DNA of 64,000 bases from Euryodendron excelsum. Lineage: Eukaryota > Streptophyta > Magnoliopsida > Ericales > Pentaphylacaceae. This document shows, piece after piece, positions 13,375 through 23,437 of this stretch; the first letter of the stretch is position 1, and every line of letters begins with the position of its first letter. The notes below the pieces were generated by a model. It saw only the letters and a program-made list of their open reading frames with translations. It was not told where the DNA came from and did no database searches. Where the stretch lies: NCBI GenBank assembly GCA_033060915.1, contig CM065387.1:38091001-38155000 (forward strand), given 5' to 3'. The position numbers were made by a program, and so were the translations under genes.

Positions 13375-14230
13375 TACTGCCAACACAATCTGTGAGAGTT
13401 CGAAGGAAGAAAGTACTCCATTGCTATCAATCATCAATGGCGTGGAAGAAATCGAAAGGCTATATGATGGCTTCACCTGAGATTTGACAATTAGAATAAA
13501 AAATGCACTCAATGGTTTTGCTGCGAATTTGATCTTTTATTTCACTTGGATAAGCCAAGTAAGAAAGGCTACTGCATAATAATTGCAGTCGAATTATTAT
13601 TATTTTTTTCCGAAATATAAGCGCAAAAAAACTTATGATTCAAATTTGTAATGTCTCTTCATAATCATTTTAGATTTTGCAGCTTTAATTTTGTAAGAAA
13701 GACGTTGTTATTCATAATGGTTAAGCTTCTGAAATTCTGAAAGTTCTGTTTATTCGAACATTTGCTTTGAACACGAGGAACCACTAGCAAAATAAAAAAA
13801 AAAAAAACCAAAACAGAAAGAAAATAAAGTAAGGACACAGAGAAGTTAGGAAAACCTTTAATTCCAAATGCTATGGCTGAGCAAACTAGGTGAGCTGGTT
13901 TAGGATGAAGACAAATGATATAATTTCAGTGATTTATCCCATGATTGATATCCAAGGGAACCCACCAGCCAAAAAAAATTAAACATAAAGGAAAAAACTT
14001 GAAGCTGAGAAAATAGACAAACCACGAATTCCAAATTTCGTTGCAGAATAAACTAGGCAAGCTAGTTTAGTATGAAGTAAAACTAGAAAACATTAACAGC
14101 TTCAACGCAGACATATTTGAAACTAATATATCTGTTTTGTACATGTAATAGATATAAATTAGATAATAAGATTGTTGGATCAGAAAGTACCTGATTGTTG
14201 CTTCTTAAGATTCATTCATGGGATGGCTTT
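13375..14230. other. Gene-free stretch with a diverged direct repeat
   Basis: AT-rich, no credible ORF. A segment of about 60 bp at 13851-13910 recurs at 14017-14077 (shared AATTCCAAAT, then AAACTAGG and GAGCTGG/AAGCTAG). I see nothing else. Confidence 0.5.
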
Positions 14231-14467
14231 TTATTCACCAAATAATGATGGAAGGGATGTGTTGGACTTTGTAAAAATTCTCTCCTTCTTTGCCATCCGT
14301 TTCTTGAAGAATTTAGCAGGCATCGAAGAGATCCTGAATTCCTGTAGGTTGGTCACAAACCCCAATTCATCTAGAACCATCTTTAATTTATGGCAATCAT
14401 ATGTGAATAATGTAGAAAGACTAAGCATAGATCGTTCATTCGCTCTCCCGTTTTCTAAGATGTGCAT
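14231..14467 (-). pseudogene. NB-LRR resistance gene, C-terminal LRR tail (remnant)
   Basis: The 78-codon minus-strand frame contains DCHKLKMVLDELGFVTNLQ followed by EFRISSMPAKFFKKRM and a closing SLPSLF. Plant CC-NB-LRR proteins commonly end with a repeat of the form C-KLK-x-P-x-GL-xF-xT-x-LQEL, then SMP-x-EF-x-x-R, then FYKVQHIPSI-F, so the order and spacing fit. No NB-ARC, P-loop or further LRRs are found upstream (towards 15000), where the DNA is LINE-derived. The ATG at 14467 is incidental. It is most likely the last-exon fragment of a broken resistance gene. Similarity is judged by eye. Confidence 0.5.
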
Positions 14468-14489
14468 GCCACCAAGAAATAGAGATTTG

Positions 14490-14994
14490 ATCTGATTCTT
14501 CAGTTATTGGGTCAAGCTAGAAGGAGGAAGGCTTTGTCATCCATTGCCTAGACATGCTCGCCGGAGATGTCTTTCAATCTACCTTGACCTCCACCTCCGA
14601 TAACGGTAAAAGTCTGGATAAGAGTTTGATTGAAAGTTTCTGTGTCTTCCTCCTCTCTATTTTCATCGATCCATTTCAGTGATGTTCCATCATTCATCCC
14701 GGTTCGACTCTCTTCTCCTACAACCACCCATCTCATCTCTGTTTCTATTTCTTTGGTCTCAACCGGAGTTGTCTCATTCTCATACACATTATCGGTAATG
14801 AGAGGAAGCACAAGATTTGTGTCGTTGTAAGAAGAGCTCCGGCCATCCCTCAGCCCTTCCCTGTCTTCTGTCTTCTTAAATCCATTCATAACCAGATCTG
14901 ATATAGCTCTGTTGTTACTCTCATTCCATCACTACATCATTTGTGCCCCACCGGGCACTTCCATCATGTATCCTATCCCCTGTAAGAGTTAGAT
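14490..14994 (+). other. Probable LINE 5' leader
   Basis: CT-rich, non-coding DNA directly upstream of the LINE ORF1 ATG. It carries a 113-codon minus-strand frame (14548-14889, acidic, no recognisable domain), which I do not accept as a gene. Confidence 0.35.
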
Positions 14995-17429
14995 ATGAAA
15001 GAAGAAACAGATCTACTAAAACGCACTTCACAGAGCATTGATTTTTTCACTCTCTTTGTGGACAACCTACCACATCGCATACATAATGCTTGGCTGATGA
15101 TGCAGCGGAAAATCAAGAGAGAAATAAAATGAACCCTAATCCGTTGATTCACCACGAATACCGGATTCAGAGTCGTCCTACAACCTGTTGATTCACCACG
15201 AATGCTAGGTTTTAGGACATCAAACACTCGTTGATTTTCGTAGAAGATACCGAATAGTTGGAAAAGTGCAAAAATCGCACACAAGTTTATTATTCATCAA
15301 AAGCTGTTAAAAATCTCCTAAACAAGAACATAAATAGGCGGCACAAAACCCTAGGCCCGGGACACAACCGGGTTAAAAGGAAAACTGACAAAAAGTCCAC
15401 AGAAATAAGCCCAAAACACAAAATAGGCTCAAAACCGTATTTAGAAGCATTTTTTTCACGATTTCCTAGGCTGGAAAATCATTTTATGATTTTGAACAAC
15501 ATATTATAATGGCGAAACGGAGTTACGAGTCAAAAGTTATGGTCGATTGAAGTTTACCGACCACCGGCCCGGGTATATGGCCGCGCCACGTCTCCAAATA
15601 ATCTTCGGCTATGCGATCCACATCAGCTGAGAAGGATATTTGAAAAATGGGGTAATGCAGTTGAGGTCTTCATACCCAGAAAGCTTAGGAAATTAAGCAA
15701 TACAAAATATGGATTTGTATGGTTCTTAAACAAGAGGGAGGCTGAAAAAGCCATTGTTATGCTCGATGGAGTTTGGCTATTGTACTGTCAATTAATAATG
15801 AAACATGCACGATATGGGTCTCAAAACACTCTCGCAGAACGGAAAACAAGTAATCAGAGAGGAAGCAAACCCACCATCGGATACAAATGAGCAAAAAAAA
15901 AAAAAAAAGAATGGAAACCAAGCTATGCAAAAGATGGAAGGTCATACAAACAAGTGGTGGAAGGTTTCACCTCACCCATTCCTGATGATGGAACAAAACC
16001 AAGGGTATTAGAATCTGAAGAAGTGAATGAAGATTGGCTCAAGCTTTGTTCAATTGGAATTGGATTATAACTCCATCCCTGGAATAGAAGAAGCAATGAA
16101 AGGGATGGTGCTTCACGGCATTGATAATCAAACCACTTGGAGGATTGAATGTACTAATCCAGTTCGAGTCTTGAGGACAAAATGGCTATGATTCATGAAG
16201 CAAAGGACTGGCTATACACTTAGGTTCTCAACAATCCACGAATGGTCGTTTAGAGAGTTCAATTTGCAGAGAAGGGTGTGGTTAAATGTTGAAGGTGTAG
16301 AATGACAAATTTCAGGATGATTGGCAACCTATGCGCCAAATAATCATTGTTGATAATAGAATCTCAAAACAGTAGGGCTTGGAACATGGAAGATTATTGA
16401 TTGAAACTTCAAGCGATAGGTTTATCTGTAATCATTGTACTTTAAAAGTTGGAAAATTTTTATATGCAATCATAGTTACTGCAGGTAGTTTTCAAAAGCT
16501 TCATGTCTAGAACGATCTACCAGGAGTAGGTCACAAATCAGCTTATTCATTCTCATTGGATTCAAATGAGTCTGAGGCAAATGTTGAAATTCGAAGCAAC
16601 AATCTGCAGTTTGGAAAACTCATCAATTCTCGTCATTCCTCCCCACCAAAAGATGTTCGCAATAGAGAAAATTTTCAGGATTTAACCCACAAGCATGATG
16701 ACCTGGCAATACAAAGCCATTTCGAGGATTTAGATAAGTCAGGTTCCTTCCCATCGAAAAACTCTTTCACGAGCATTTCAAATTCATACTCAAGAGTTAA
16801 TGGAGGTAGTTGGCACAATACAATCCAAATGAACCATGACCACATTAATTAAGCTAGTGAGGTGTCAGTTTCAAAGGCCAATACTAAAGGCTCCCCTTCT
16901 CATCCCACTCTCCCAAGGTCAATTGAACGCTTCAAATGCATAATCAAAAGCAAACCAAACCATAGCTTTGGAGGGATCAAATCAAATCATTGAAGATACC
17001 ACCTCTGAATCTTGCCAGGAAAAGAACAATTACTCATTTCCAACCACAAAAGTAAAATGTTTAAGCCCGCAGTCGATTAAACACAAGCAAGAAGAGGAAG
17101 TTAAAATCATTCATTCAACTTGGATACCAGAAAATAGAAGTGAAATTCAAATCAATAACCAGAGCTGTTAAAAGAAGAGAAGCAATAACCTCCTCTCTGT
17201 CATCACTACCATCTCTGAATACCATCAATAGAAATAATGTTATACTGAACCAGCTTGATGAAAATTTCAGATGCAATGCCATAAGCACCTTGAAGCTAGG
17301 AAAAGCTTTGGAGATAAATTTCAAGGGAAAGGAAATAACCACACTAGAAGCCTTCTCAAAAGCAGATTGGACAGATTTAGAAATTTCAAAGAAGAAGAAG
17401 AAAGGGTCAGCTGAAACAATCAACTGAGG
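14995..17429 (+). pseudogene. LINE (plant L1) ORF1 with RRM, broken
   Basis: ORF1 starts at ATG 14995 and soon reads LFVDNLPHRIHNAWL, the beta-1 strand of an RRM as found at the N-terminus of plant LINE ORF1. A 0.5 kb insert then interrupts it. The RRM resumes near 15610 with QLRRIFEKWG, and KYGFVWFLNKREAEKAI shows the RNP-1-like core. The remainder to 17429 is in several frames with stops (for example 15887, and gaps between 16010 and 16556), is Ser/Asn-rich and shows no clear zinc knuckle. In intact elements ORF1 packages LINE RNA as an RNP. ORF2 follows directly. Confidence 0.65.
15097..15606. mobile_element. 0.5 kb insertion splitting the LINE RRM, unclassified
   Basis: The flanking RRM halves join logically if this piece is removed. 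The borders carry a similar short word (CTTGGCT on the left, CTTCGGCT on the right), perhaps a degraded target duplication. It has two copies of GTTGATTCACCACGAAT about 50 bp apart, GCAGCGGAAAA at its left end, and a GC-rich right end with GGCCCGGG. It has no ORF. It may be a short solo LTR or a miniature retrotransposon. Confidence 0.5.
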
Positions 17430-17439
17430 TCAACATCAA

Positions 17440-17790
17440 ATAAGTAGAACAATAAAGATCCTTTCATGGAATGTTAGGGGTCTTGGGAAGCTTGAAAAGA
17501 AAAGAATGGTTAAACAGCTAGTGAAAGAAAGGAGTATTGATATGCTGCTGATTTTGGAATCAAAGTGGAAGGACTACAACTATTCAAAGGTGAAGTCAAA
17601 TAGGGGTGTAGGTGACTGTGAATGGTTAGCTTCAATTTCAAATGGCAACTCTAGAGGTTTGTTATATGCCTGGAAAAAACTTTTTCTCTATGGATTCTTA
17701 TCATATTGAGTAGAATTTCATACTTATAAAAGGAAATGTAATCAATGAATTTCCATGCTTGATCATAAACTGCTATATTAATTTGGTTAA
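17440..17790 (+). pseudogene. LINE ORF2 endonuclease domain, N-terminal fragment
   Basis: From 17455 the frame reads KILSWNVRGLG, the first strand and catalytic Asn of the APE-type endonuclease. MLLILESKW follows, where the family has LLIQETK with the catalytic Glu. GNSRGLLYAWKK matches the GNSGGLLLLWKK region of plant LINEs. A frameshift near 17690 shifts coding to another frame that continues as GNVINEFPCLIINCYIN to about 17790, where homology stops. Reverse transcriptase is absent, so the element is truncated on its 3' side. Confidence 0.7.
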
Positions 17791-18055
17791 CTGCGTGTAA
17801 GTTCTAAATTGGTGAAAGGTAAATTGTCTTTTTGATTTCGTGCCAACGCCCAACGATGACCAGACTTGGAGGTAAGTTCTTGGGTGAGTTTTTAAACTAA
17901 AATTGGATATTTCTTCGTGGCGCGGGCATAACGATACAAATCAAATTAACTTTTGGTATAAACAAATATAAAATAAAAAAGTCAATAAAAACACAACAAC
18001 AATTATTTCAAAATGTCGTCTTTTAAGATGCATTCAAAATAAGATGATTTCGATT
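17791..18055. other. AT-rich spacer, nothing recognised
   Basis: No ORF, repeat or element boundary supported. Confidence 0.4.
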
Positions 18056-18397
18056 GCAAGAGATACTTTTGAACTTGAGAGAATATCCCAACTTATATTA
18101 TGCTCCAACGAGACATAATTGACTAGAGAAAAAGAAAGATTAATTACATTTTATTCCAATTGATATTAGTAACAACACATACCATTGTCAAATTTGTACT
18201 AATTATTTTTCGGATAATATTACACCAATAAAAAATTCATATAGAATATATTATCAGAATAATGTGATTTAATTAAAATCATTCAATTTAAAATAAAACA
18301 CCAATCATAGTCTCTCTTAACTGCTAAAATATCACTGTCATCTCATTATGGTAGAATTTTCTGCACAATTTCTCTCAAAGAAAAGCATTTTCCTTAC
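18056..18397. mobile_element. MITE downstream of the membrane-protein gene
   Basis: The right end reads inverted as GTAAGGAAAATGCTTTTCTTT, nearly the same as the left end of the MITE at 19617 (GTAAGGAAAATGCTATTCTT). Its interior (AATGTGATTTAATTAAAATC, CAAATTTGTAC) aligns in the same orientation with 19845-19905. The left end near 18056 is more diverged. No coding capacity, so it is a non-autonomous DNA transposon. The superfamily is not clear because no TSD is secure. Confidence 0.5.
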
Positions 18398-18982
18398 TTT
18401 TCATCAAAACACCTTGAATTGGACTCTTGTTTATTAAAATTTTTCATCTAAATGGTTAGCTTTTTATTTATTAAAAGGCTGAAATTTGCACGGTAGGTTA
18501 ACACAGCCTGTTAATTGAAACTTGAGAGAGGGAAAGAAAGAAAATTATCTGTTCCTGTTTAGTTTTGTAAAGAAAATAAAATTAATTAAAAAAAAAAGGT
18601 GAAAGGAAAGAAGAGAGTGTGATTTGTTTTTCTTTGTTTTTTCCTCATTATCGTTCTCTACCGGGAAAAAAAAAAAAAAATCAAAACGAGTACAACTACG
18701 CATTGTGGAACCCAAGGCCATCCATTAAACTTTGTCTCCCACCTCGTGCAACCCAAGATCAACGACGCATGCCCCCAAGGGCCATGCAAGTTTCATTGGA
18801 GGTATTAGATTCATGGGTCATGGCACGTAGTAAAATCCGATTCTCTCTTCTTCTCTTTTTCTCTTTTACGGGTTATTCCAACCGATAAAAAAGTTCATAA
18901 AAAATGAACACACAATTAAAGGGAACGACCAAGTAGAAGTAATAAACCAACTCCAACATAATCACCATTCAGAATTCAGAAT
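18398..18982 (-). other. 3' flank of the membrane-protein gene
   Basis: Non-coding on both strands. T-rich minus-strand sequence after the stop codon (18900-18980) could hold the polyadenylation region, but I cannot fix a site. Confidence 0.35.
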
Positions 18983-19525
18983 TCAAGGAGCAGCTTTAGC
19001 GGCGGCAGCGGCAGCAGTGGCAGCGGCGGCTGCTGCTTCTTCCCTTTTTTCTGAGAGGCCGCCGTAAACCCAGTACATAATGTTGAGCAGCGCAAGACAA
19101 CCAATAGACGTCTTAGCTTCAGTGTCTTTGTCTTTTTCGTCAACTTTCATCACGGACAAGTGGATGGTGGCCCTCAAACTAAAGAAATTAAGAACAACAA
19201 TGGCGCCTCCAACGACATATAAAGCAATGGTCAGACACGTGACCATGTTCCCAGGTGCTTCGAGACTGGTGGTGGAGGAGGAGGAGGAGGAGGAGGAGGA
19301 GTTGGCTGCTGATGCTGCTTTCCTGCGTTTTGATAGCCAGCCGTAGACAGCGTAAAGGATATTAAGCAGCGCAAGACACCCAATTGACGTCCCAGCTTCA
19401 GTTTGTTTGCCTTTTTCTTCAAGTTTCTCCACAGCCAAGTTGTTTGTGGCTCGCAGATTGAAGAAGTTGGCCACCACAATGGAAGCTCCAACGACGAACA
19501 AAGCAACTCCCAGACACATCGTCAT
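18983..19525 (-). CDS. Small four-helix membrane protein with internal duplication
   Basis: I do not recognise the family. The frame is open to 19561, but that first codon is TTG. The first ATG is at 19525, giving 180 residues. Two units of about 75 residues share roughly two thirds of their residues by eye. Each has a hydrophobic helix (residues about 3-22 and 94-113), the motif NFF-(N/S)-LRAT, a charged linker with EK and TEA, then a second helix in TSIGCLALLNI-x-Y-x-VYG-x-LS (about 46-64 and 137-155). A poly-Ser linker joins the units and the C-terminus is poly-Ala. There is no signal peptide beyond helix 1. The open frame, matched units and a TATA box 84 bp upstream argue for a real single-exon gene. 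The lost ATG may instead mean an upstream exon or early decay. Confidence 0.75.
   Translation of the reverse strand: MTMCLGVALFVVGASIVVANFFNLRATNNLAVEKLEEKGKQTEAGTSIGCLALLNILYAVYGWLSKRRKAASAANSSSSSSSSSTTSLEAPGNMVTCLTIALYVVGGAIVVLNFFSLRATIHLSVMKVDEKDKDTEAKTSIGCLALLNIMYWVYGGLSEKREEAAAAAATAAAAAAKAAP
19274..19301. repeat. GGA/TCC trinucleotide microsatellite within the gene
   Basis: About nine GGA units encode the poly-Ser linker on the minus strand. Length changes would keep the reading frame. Confidence 0.85.
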
Positions 19526-19608
19526 GTTCCCAGGTGCTGAGACTTTTGGGGGAGGTTTCAATATGATTTGTTTGTAAACTTGTGGAGGATGAGGAGAATG
19601 ATAGATTA

Positions 19609-19616
19609 TTTTTATA
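19609..19616 (-). promoter_or_regulatory. TATA box of the membrane-protein gene
   Basis: On the minus strand CTATAAAAATAA is followed by a pyrimidine patch (TCTATCATTCTCCTCATCC). The first ATG is 84 bp downstream, a normal plant core promoter layout. Confidence 0.55.
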
Positions 19617-19988
19617 GTAAGGAAAATGCTATTCTTGGAGAAAATTTTTTATAGATAATCCTGCAAATTATGATGAAGCAATACCAATTTTTTAACCATG
19701 AGTTATCATAATGAGTTTCATTTTATGACTCTCCTTCAACCACGTCACCCTGTATGTAAATTTTATATGAATTTTCTTATTGTATAGCATTAGCGTCATA
19801 CAAAAGATAGTGTGATATCACCACAAAATTTGTACATAATTTATCACCAACATGATGTGGTTTAATAAGAGTCACTCATTTTAAAGCAAGTCACTCATCA
19901 TGCTAGCTCACAATTCCAAAATTATCATTGCCAAACTATTCAAAAAAAAAATTGTACAAAATTTATTCAAGAATAGAGTGTTCGTTCT
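19617..19988. mobile_element. MITE abutting the TATA box
   Basis: About 370 bp with imperfect terminal inverted repeats: GCTATTCTTGGAGAAAATTTT on the left (19629 on) and, inverted, CTATTCTTGAATAAATTTTG on the right (19955-19975). It is related to the element at 18056-18397. Its left edge touches the TATA box of the minus-strand gene, so it forms the immediate upstream promoter region. No ORF. Confidence 0.6.
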
Positions 19989-20214
19989 ATAATACCGTAA
20001 AACCGTAGCTGCCAGCTTTTGACAAAAACATGAGATCTTCAATTTAAGAGAGACACGGAGGATGTCTCACTGATACAAGGAAACTTGAGAAATACATCGA
20101 GTTCAATTCCTAACGGCCTGTTTAGAACTTGGGGGAGAGAAAGGAACAGAAAGGAAAGGAAAGAAATTATGCAATTGTTTTAGAATTCTCCATATACAGG
20201 TTCGGGTCACAACA
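19989..20214. other. Spacer, nothing recognised
   Basis: No supported feature. Confidence 0.4.
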
Positions 20215-20720
20215 CGGTTCCAAATCCATCAACCCATATAGTTTATGTTTTCTTCTTTTTATAAGGAAAAAACAGTTCATTCAGAGCTATCAAAGGTTTG
20301 CAACCCAAATACAAAAGAATAGATAAATACATAAAAATCACGAGCAAACAAAGCCTATACTCTCCTTACAACTCTAGCGTATGTCAGGATTAACTCTACT
20401 AGATGGCCAAGTATACAAAATAAACTAAAGAATGATTTTCAATCTACACAAAGGCGTGTCCTGCCCTTAAAATTTCCTCCTACATACCAACCAAAATAAA
20501 CAAAACAACACAAGAATCCAAGCTTTTCTTATTTGTCTCACCACCCTCCTTCCCAACCAACTACGTAGCTCTTTTGTAATTCGGCTTAGGAAAACCCAAG
20601 ACATACCCCACATTTGTTAAGATCAAAGCCCAAAGCTCTCTAACCATAGCACAATGCAAAAGTAAATGCTGACACTAATTCCCCATCTTGTTTGTTTGCA
20701 GAGGCAACGCCAATTAATAA
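20215..20720 (-). pseudogene. LINE 3' end with zf-RVT remnant
   Basis: On the minus strand 20668-20651 reads HLLLHC, followed in frame by AMVRELWALILTNVG. This is the zinc-binding zf-RVT signature (HLLLHC...LW...FG) downstream of reverse transcriptase in plant LINEs and related sequences. After a frameshift, WILVLFCLFWLVCRRK matches the usual IPLCIFWCIWKERN stretch. The frame then decays and the sequence runs into A-rich DNA near 20215. It is a 5'-truncated LINE copy, the commoner truncation type. It does not overlap in content with the LINE at 14995-17790, so they could be different elements. Confidence 0.55.
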
Positions 20721-21303
20721 ATAACAATACACCTCCGTTCCTCAAATTATGGTTAGTCAAAATCAACCCATTGCGGACCAACGAACATTACTTGTGCAGC
20801 CAAGTCTTAATAATTGAAGGACCTCTGCGTAAAATTTAGTAAAATAAATAAAGTGTGTTTTAGAAAAAATAAATAGCGGAATTGATTTATTCAGTAAGAC
20901 CTTAGATGATCTCTGCTTCACTTTGCATTCATATTGCTAGAATGTATGATTGCGTGGTAAGTAATCGCAGCCGTAGCTCACCAGACCAAATTTTCTTTCG
21001 TCTCTTACACCAGTGTTCCCTCTCCATTATCTCTCTCTCTAAATTTACGTCATCAATTTGACATCTTTCTAGCTACCTTTTGAGCAAAAGCCTCTCACGT
21101 TGCTGGTGAACCTAATTGAATAATGATTTGGGGAAGTCTCGTCCCCATATTTTTTTCGTTGGGGCTATTTTTATTATAAAGACACGAAGAACGGGTTGAA
21201 GAAAGTCGGCAAAAACAAATGCATCGTCGCTTCTCCATCACCACTCTTCTCGCAGATAATGGGAGATCGATTTGTTGATTCACAATGGCCATTCTTATAT
21301 ATG

Positions 21304-21339
<36 letters not shown>

Positions 21340-21726
21340 GTATGTATCCGGATTTGAGGTATGATGAGTTATATTGAGTGGATTTGGATTCTCTTAATTC
21401 CATGATTTGAAATAGGGATCTATATTCCATAATCAATGGACTGTATGTAATTTTATCAGATGTCTTACTAAAACTAGGTCGTTTTTATTAAAATTTATTT
21501 TCTTGTATATAACCATAAAATCATTTGTATTTAAATAAATTTGAAGTGAACAAATCAACTCTTCATTTTTATGTTAGCGGATGTGTTTATACCTCAATCA
21601 ATGAAATGAAGATCTTCATTCCAAATTATGGAATGGAGAAAATCTAAATCTTTATTGAGTCAGATCTAATGCCCTATTGCGTACCACTTTAAATTCCTAA
21701 ATTTGTGTTTGGTTGCCGGGAAACTG
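20721..21726. other. Gene-free stretch
   Basis: No ORF or element boundary that I can support. It includes a CT microsatellite at 21307-21335. Confidence 0.4.
21307..21335. repeat. (CT)n microsatellite
   Basis: 29 bp of uninterrupted CT dinucleotides. Confidence 0.95.
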
Positions 21727-21904
21727 GAAGAAAGGTCAAGTCTAGCAGCCGAGATCCCTGGATTGCAGGGATTTACAATCAAGCAAAGTAAAAAATATAC
21801 AACCAAGTAAAAATGAAAGATATGCTACAAGATATGCAACCACCATAAGATCATGAATATATAAACAAAGTCAAAAGTAGCTGTTTCACTGCCACTCCCT
21901 ATTA
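21727..21904 (-). mobile_element. Copia 3' LTR, truncated
   Basis: It matches 31504-31680 of the 5' LTR: AAAGGTCAAGTCTAGCAGCC, then ATCCCTGGATTGCAGGGATT, then CAAAGTCAAAAGTAGC. The LTR part nearest the host flank (about 115 bp) is missing at 21727, so no TSD can be read on this side. Confidence 0.8.
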
Positions 21905-21916
21905 TGCCCCTTCAAG
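21905..21916 (-). other. Copia polypurine tract
   Basis: On the minus strand CTTGAAGGGGCA lies directly before the 3' LTR, the plus-strand priming site of a copia element. Confidence 0.6.
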
Positions 21917-23437
21917 CTGTTGGGGTGGTAACCACAACAGCTTGGATTGAAAGGTATTAAATGGAGTAGCGGACAGGCCCTTGGTGAAAATGTCAGTGAT
22001 TTGATTAAGTTAGCACACAAAACATATTTTAGAGAACCACGATTAAGGAGATCACAAATAAAGTGATAGGAAATTTTGATGTGTTTGGTATGAGCATGAA
22101 AGACCAGATTGGCAGCGAAGTGAGTTGTGCCCATATTGTTAGAATGCATAGCGAGTCGTAGGGAAGCAGGGTGACCAATATCATGAAGCAAATAAGAGAT
22201 CCATGAGAGCTCGGAAGTAGCAGTAGAAAGAGCCTTGTATTCAGCCTCTGTAGATGACTGAGCATCAGTAACTTGTTTCTTGGTAGACCAAGAAATAAGA
22301 TTGACACTGAGAAAAATACAAATCCCATTGTGGAACATTTGGTGTCAAGGCATCCTGCCCAATCGGCATCCACATAGCATTGTAAAGAGAGAGAGGAAGC
22401 AAGAAGGAAACATAAGCCACATTGCATTGTCCCCTTCAGATATCGCAAAACTCATTTAACAGCTTGAAGATGTGTGTCACAAGGAGCATGCAAAATTGAA
22501 AAAGTTGTTGAACAGCAAATTGTATGTCCAGCCAAGTAAAAGTGAGATATTGCAAGGCTCCAACAACTTGTCAGTATTAACTGGGATCATCAAGAGACTT
22601 GCCATCAGTAAGAGATAATTTTTTATCAGAGGCCAGAGGAGTGGAACAAGGTTTACAATCAAGCATGTTAAAACCTGAAAGTAGAGACAACAAGTATTTG
22701 GTTTGAGTAAGAATAAGAGAGGAAGAAGTCATGGCAGCTTCCATACCAAGAAAATAGTGAAGATTGCCAAGATCTTTCATAGCAATCTGAGACGAAAGCT
22801 TGACAATCACTGGTTGTAGTAGGGAGGAGGAGGATCCGGTCAAGATAGTATCATCGACATATAAGAGAAGAATGATGACATCTGTATTACGATGAAGCAC
22901 AAACATGGAATGATCAGCCTGACTACATTGAAAACCGAATGCTAGAAGCTCGGAGCTAAAGCAGTGAAACTAAGCACATGGCGTTTGATGGAGACCACAA
23001 ATAGTGCGATTGAGTTTGTACACATGATCCGGACAAGAAGGATCAACAAACCCTGGTGGTTGAGACATATAAACCTCTTCAGTAAGAATGCCATGTAAGA
23101 AGCCATTTTTGGCATCCAACTGCTTAATCAACCAATTGAAAGACATGTAACAGCCTTAACAACAGGACTAAATGTCTCGTCAAAATCAATCCTTCCTTGT
23201 TGATTGAAACCTTTGGCAACAAGCCTAGCTTTAAAACATTCAATAGAGCCATCAGATTGCTCTTTGACATTATACACCCAACGAAAACCCACAATATTCA
23301 TAGAAGGATGACAACGAATGAGAGTCCAAGTAAGATTTTGGAGAAGAGCATTATATTCCTCATTCATAGCCTACACCCAACGGGAATCCTAACTAGCCTA
23401 TCTATAGGTACAAGGTTCCTGAATAGATGATTGGTGT
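21917..23437 (-). pseudogene. Ty1-copia pol remnant: reverse transcriptase and RNase H
   Basis: Minus-strand order from 23437 downward: [15 protein letters not shown] and [12 protein letters not shown] (RT fingers), DAKNGFLHG (first catalytic Asp region), YMSQPPGFVDP, then YVDD at 22861-22850 (catalytic Asp pair), KDLGNLHYFLGME, then RNase H with YVDADWAGC (about 22376-22350) and SSTEAEY further on. Several frameshifts (near 23130, 22910, 22450, 22340) and stops break it. Protease and integrase are missing, because the sequence ends at an Athila-like LTR at 23438. It belongs with the gag remnant at 30788-31373 and the LTRs at both ends. Confidence 0.9.

Noticed and set aside
14548..14889. Minus-strand ORF of 113 codons with an ATG
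   Set aside because: Acidic low-complexity sequence antisense to probable LINE leader; no domain and no promoter context.
15094..15116. CTGATGA near GAAAA, a possible hammerhead ribozyme core
   Set aside because: Stem II and the CGAAAC box are not in the right order and no flanking stems pair.
19080..19506. Overlapping frames on both strands at the membrane-protein gene
   Set aside because: They are shadows of the 180-residue frame, which alone shows duplicated helices.
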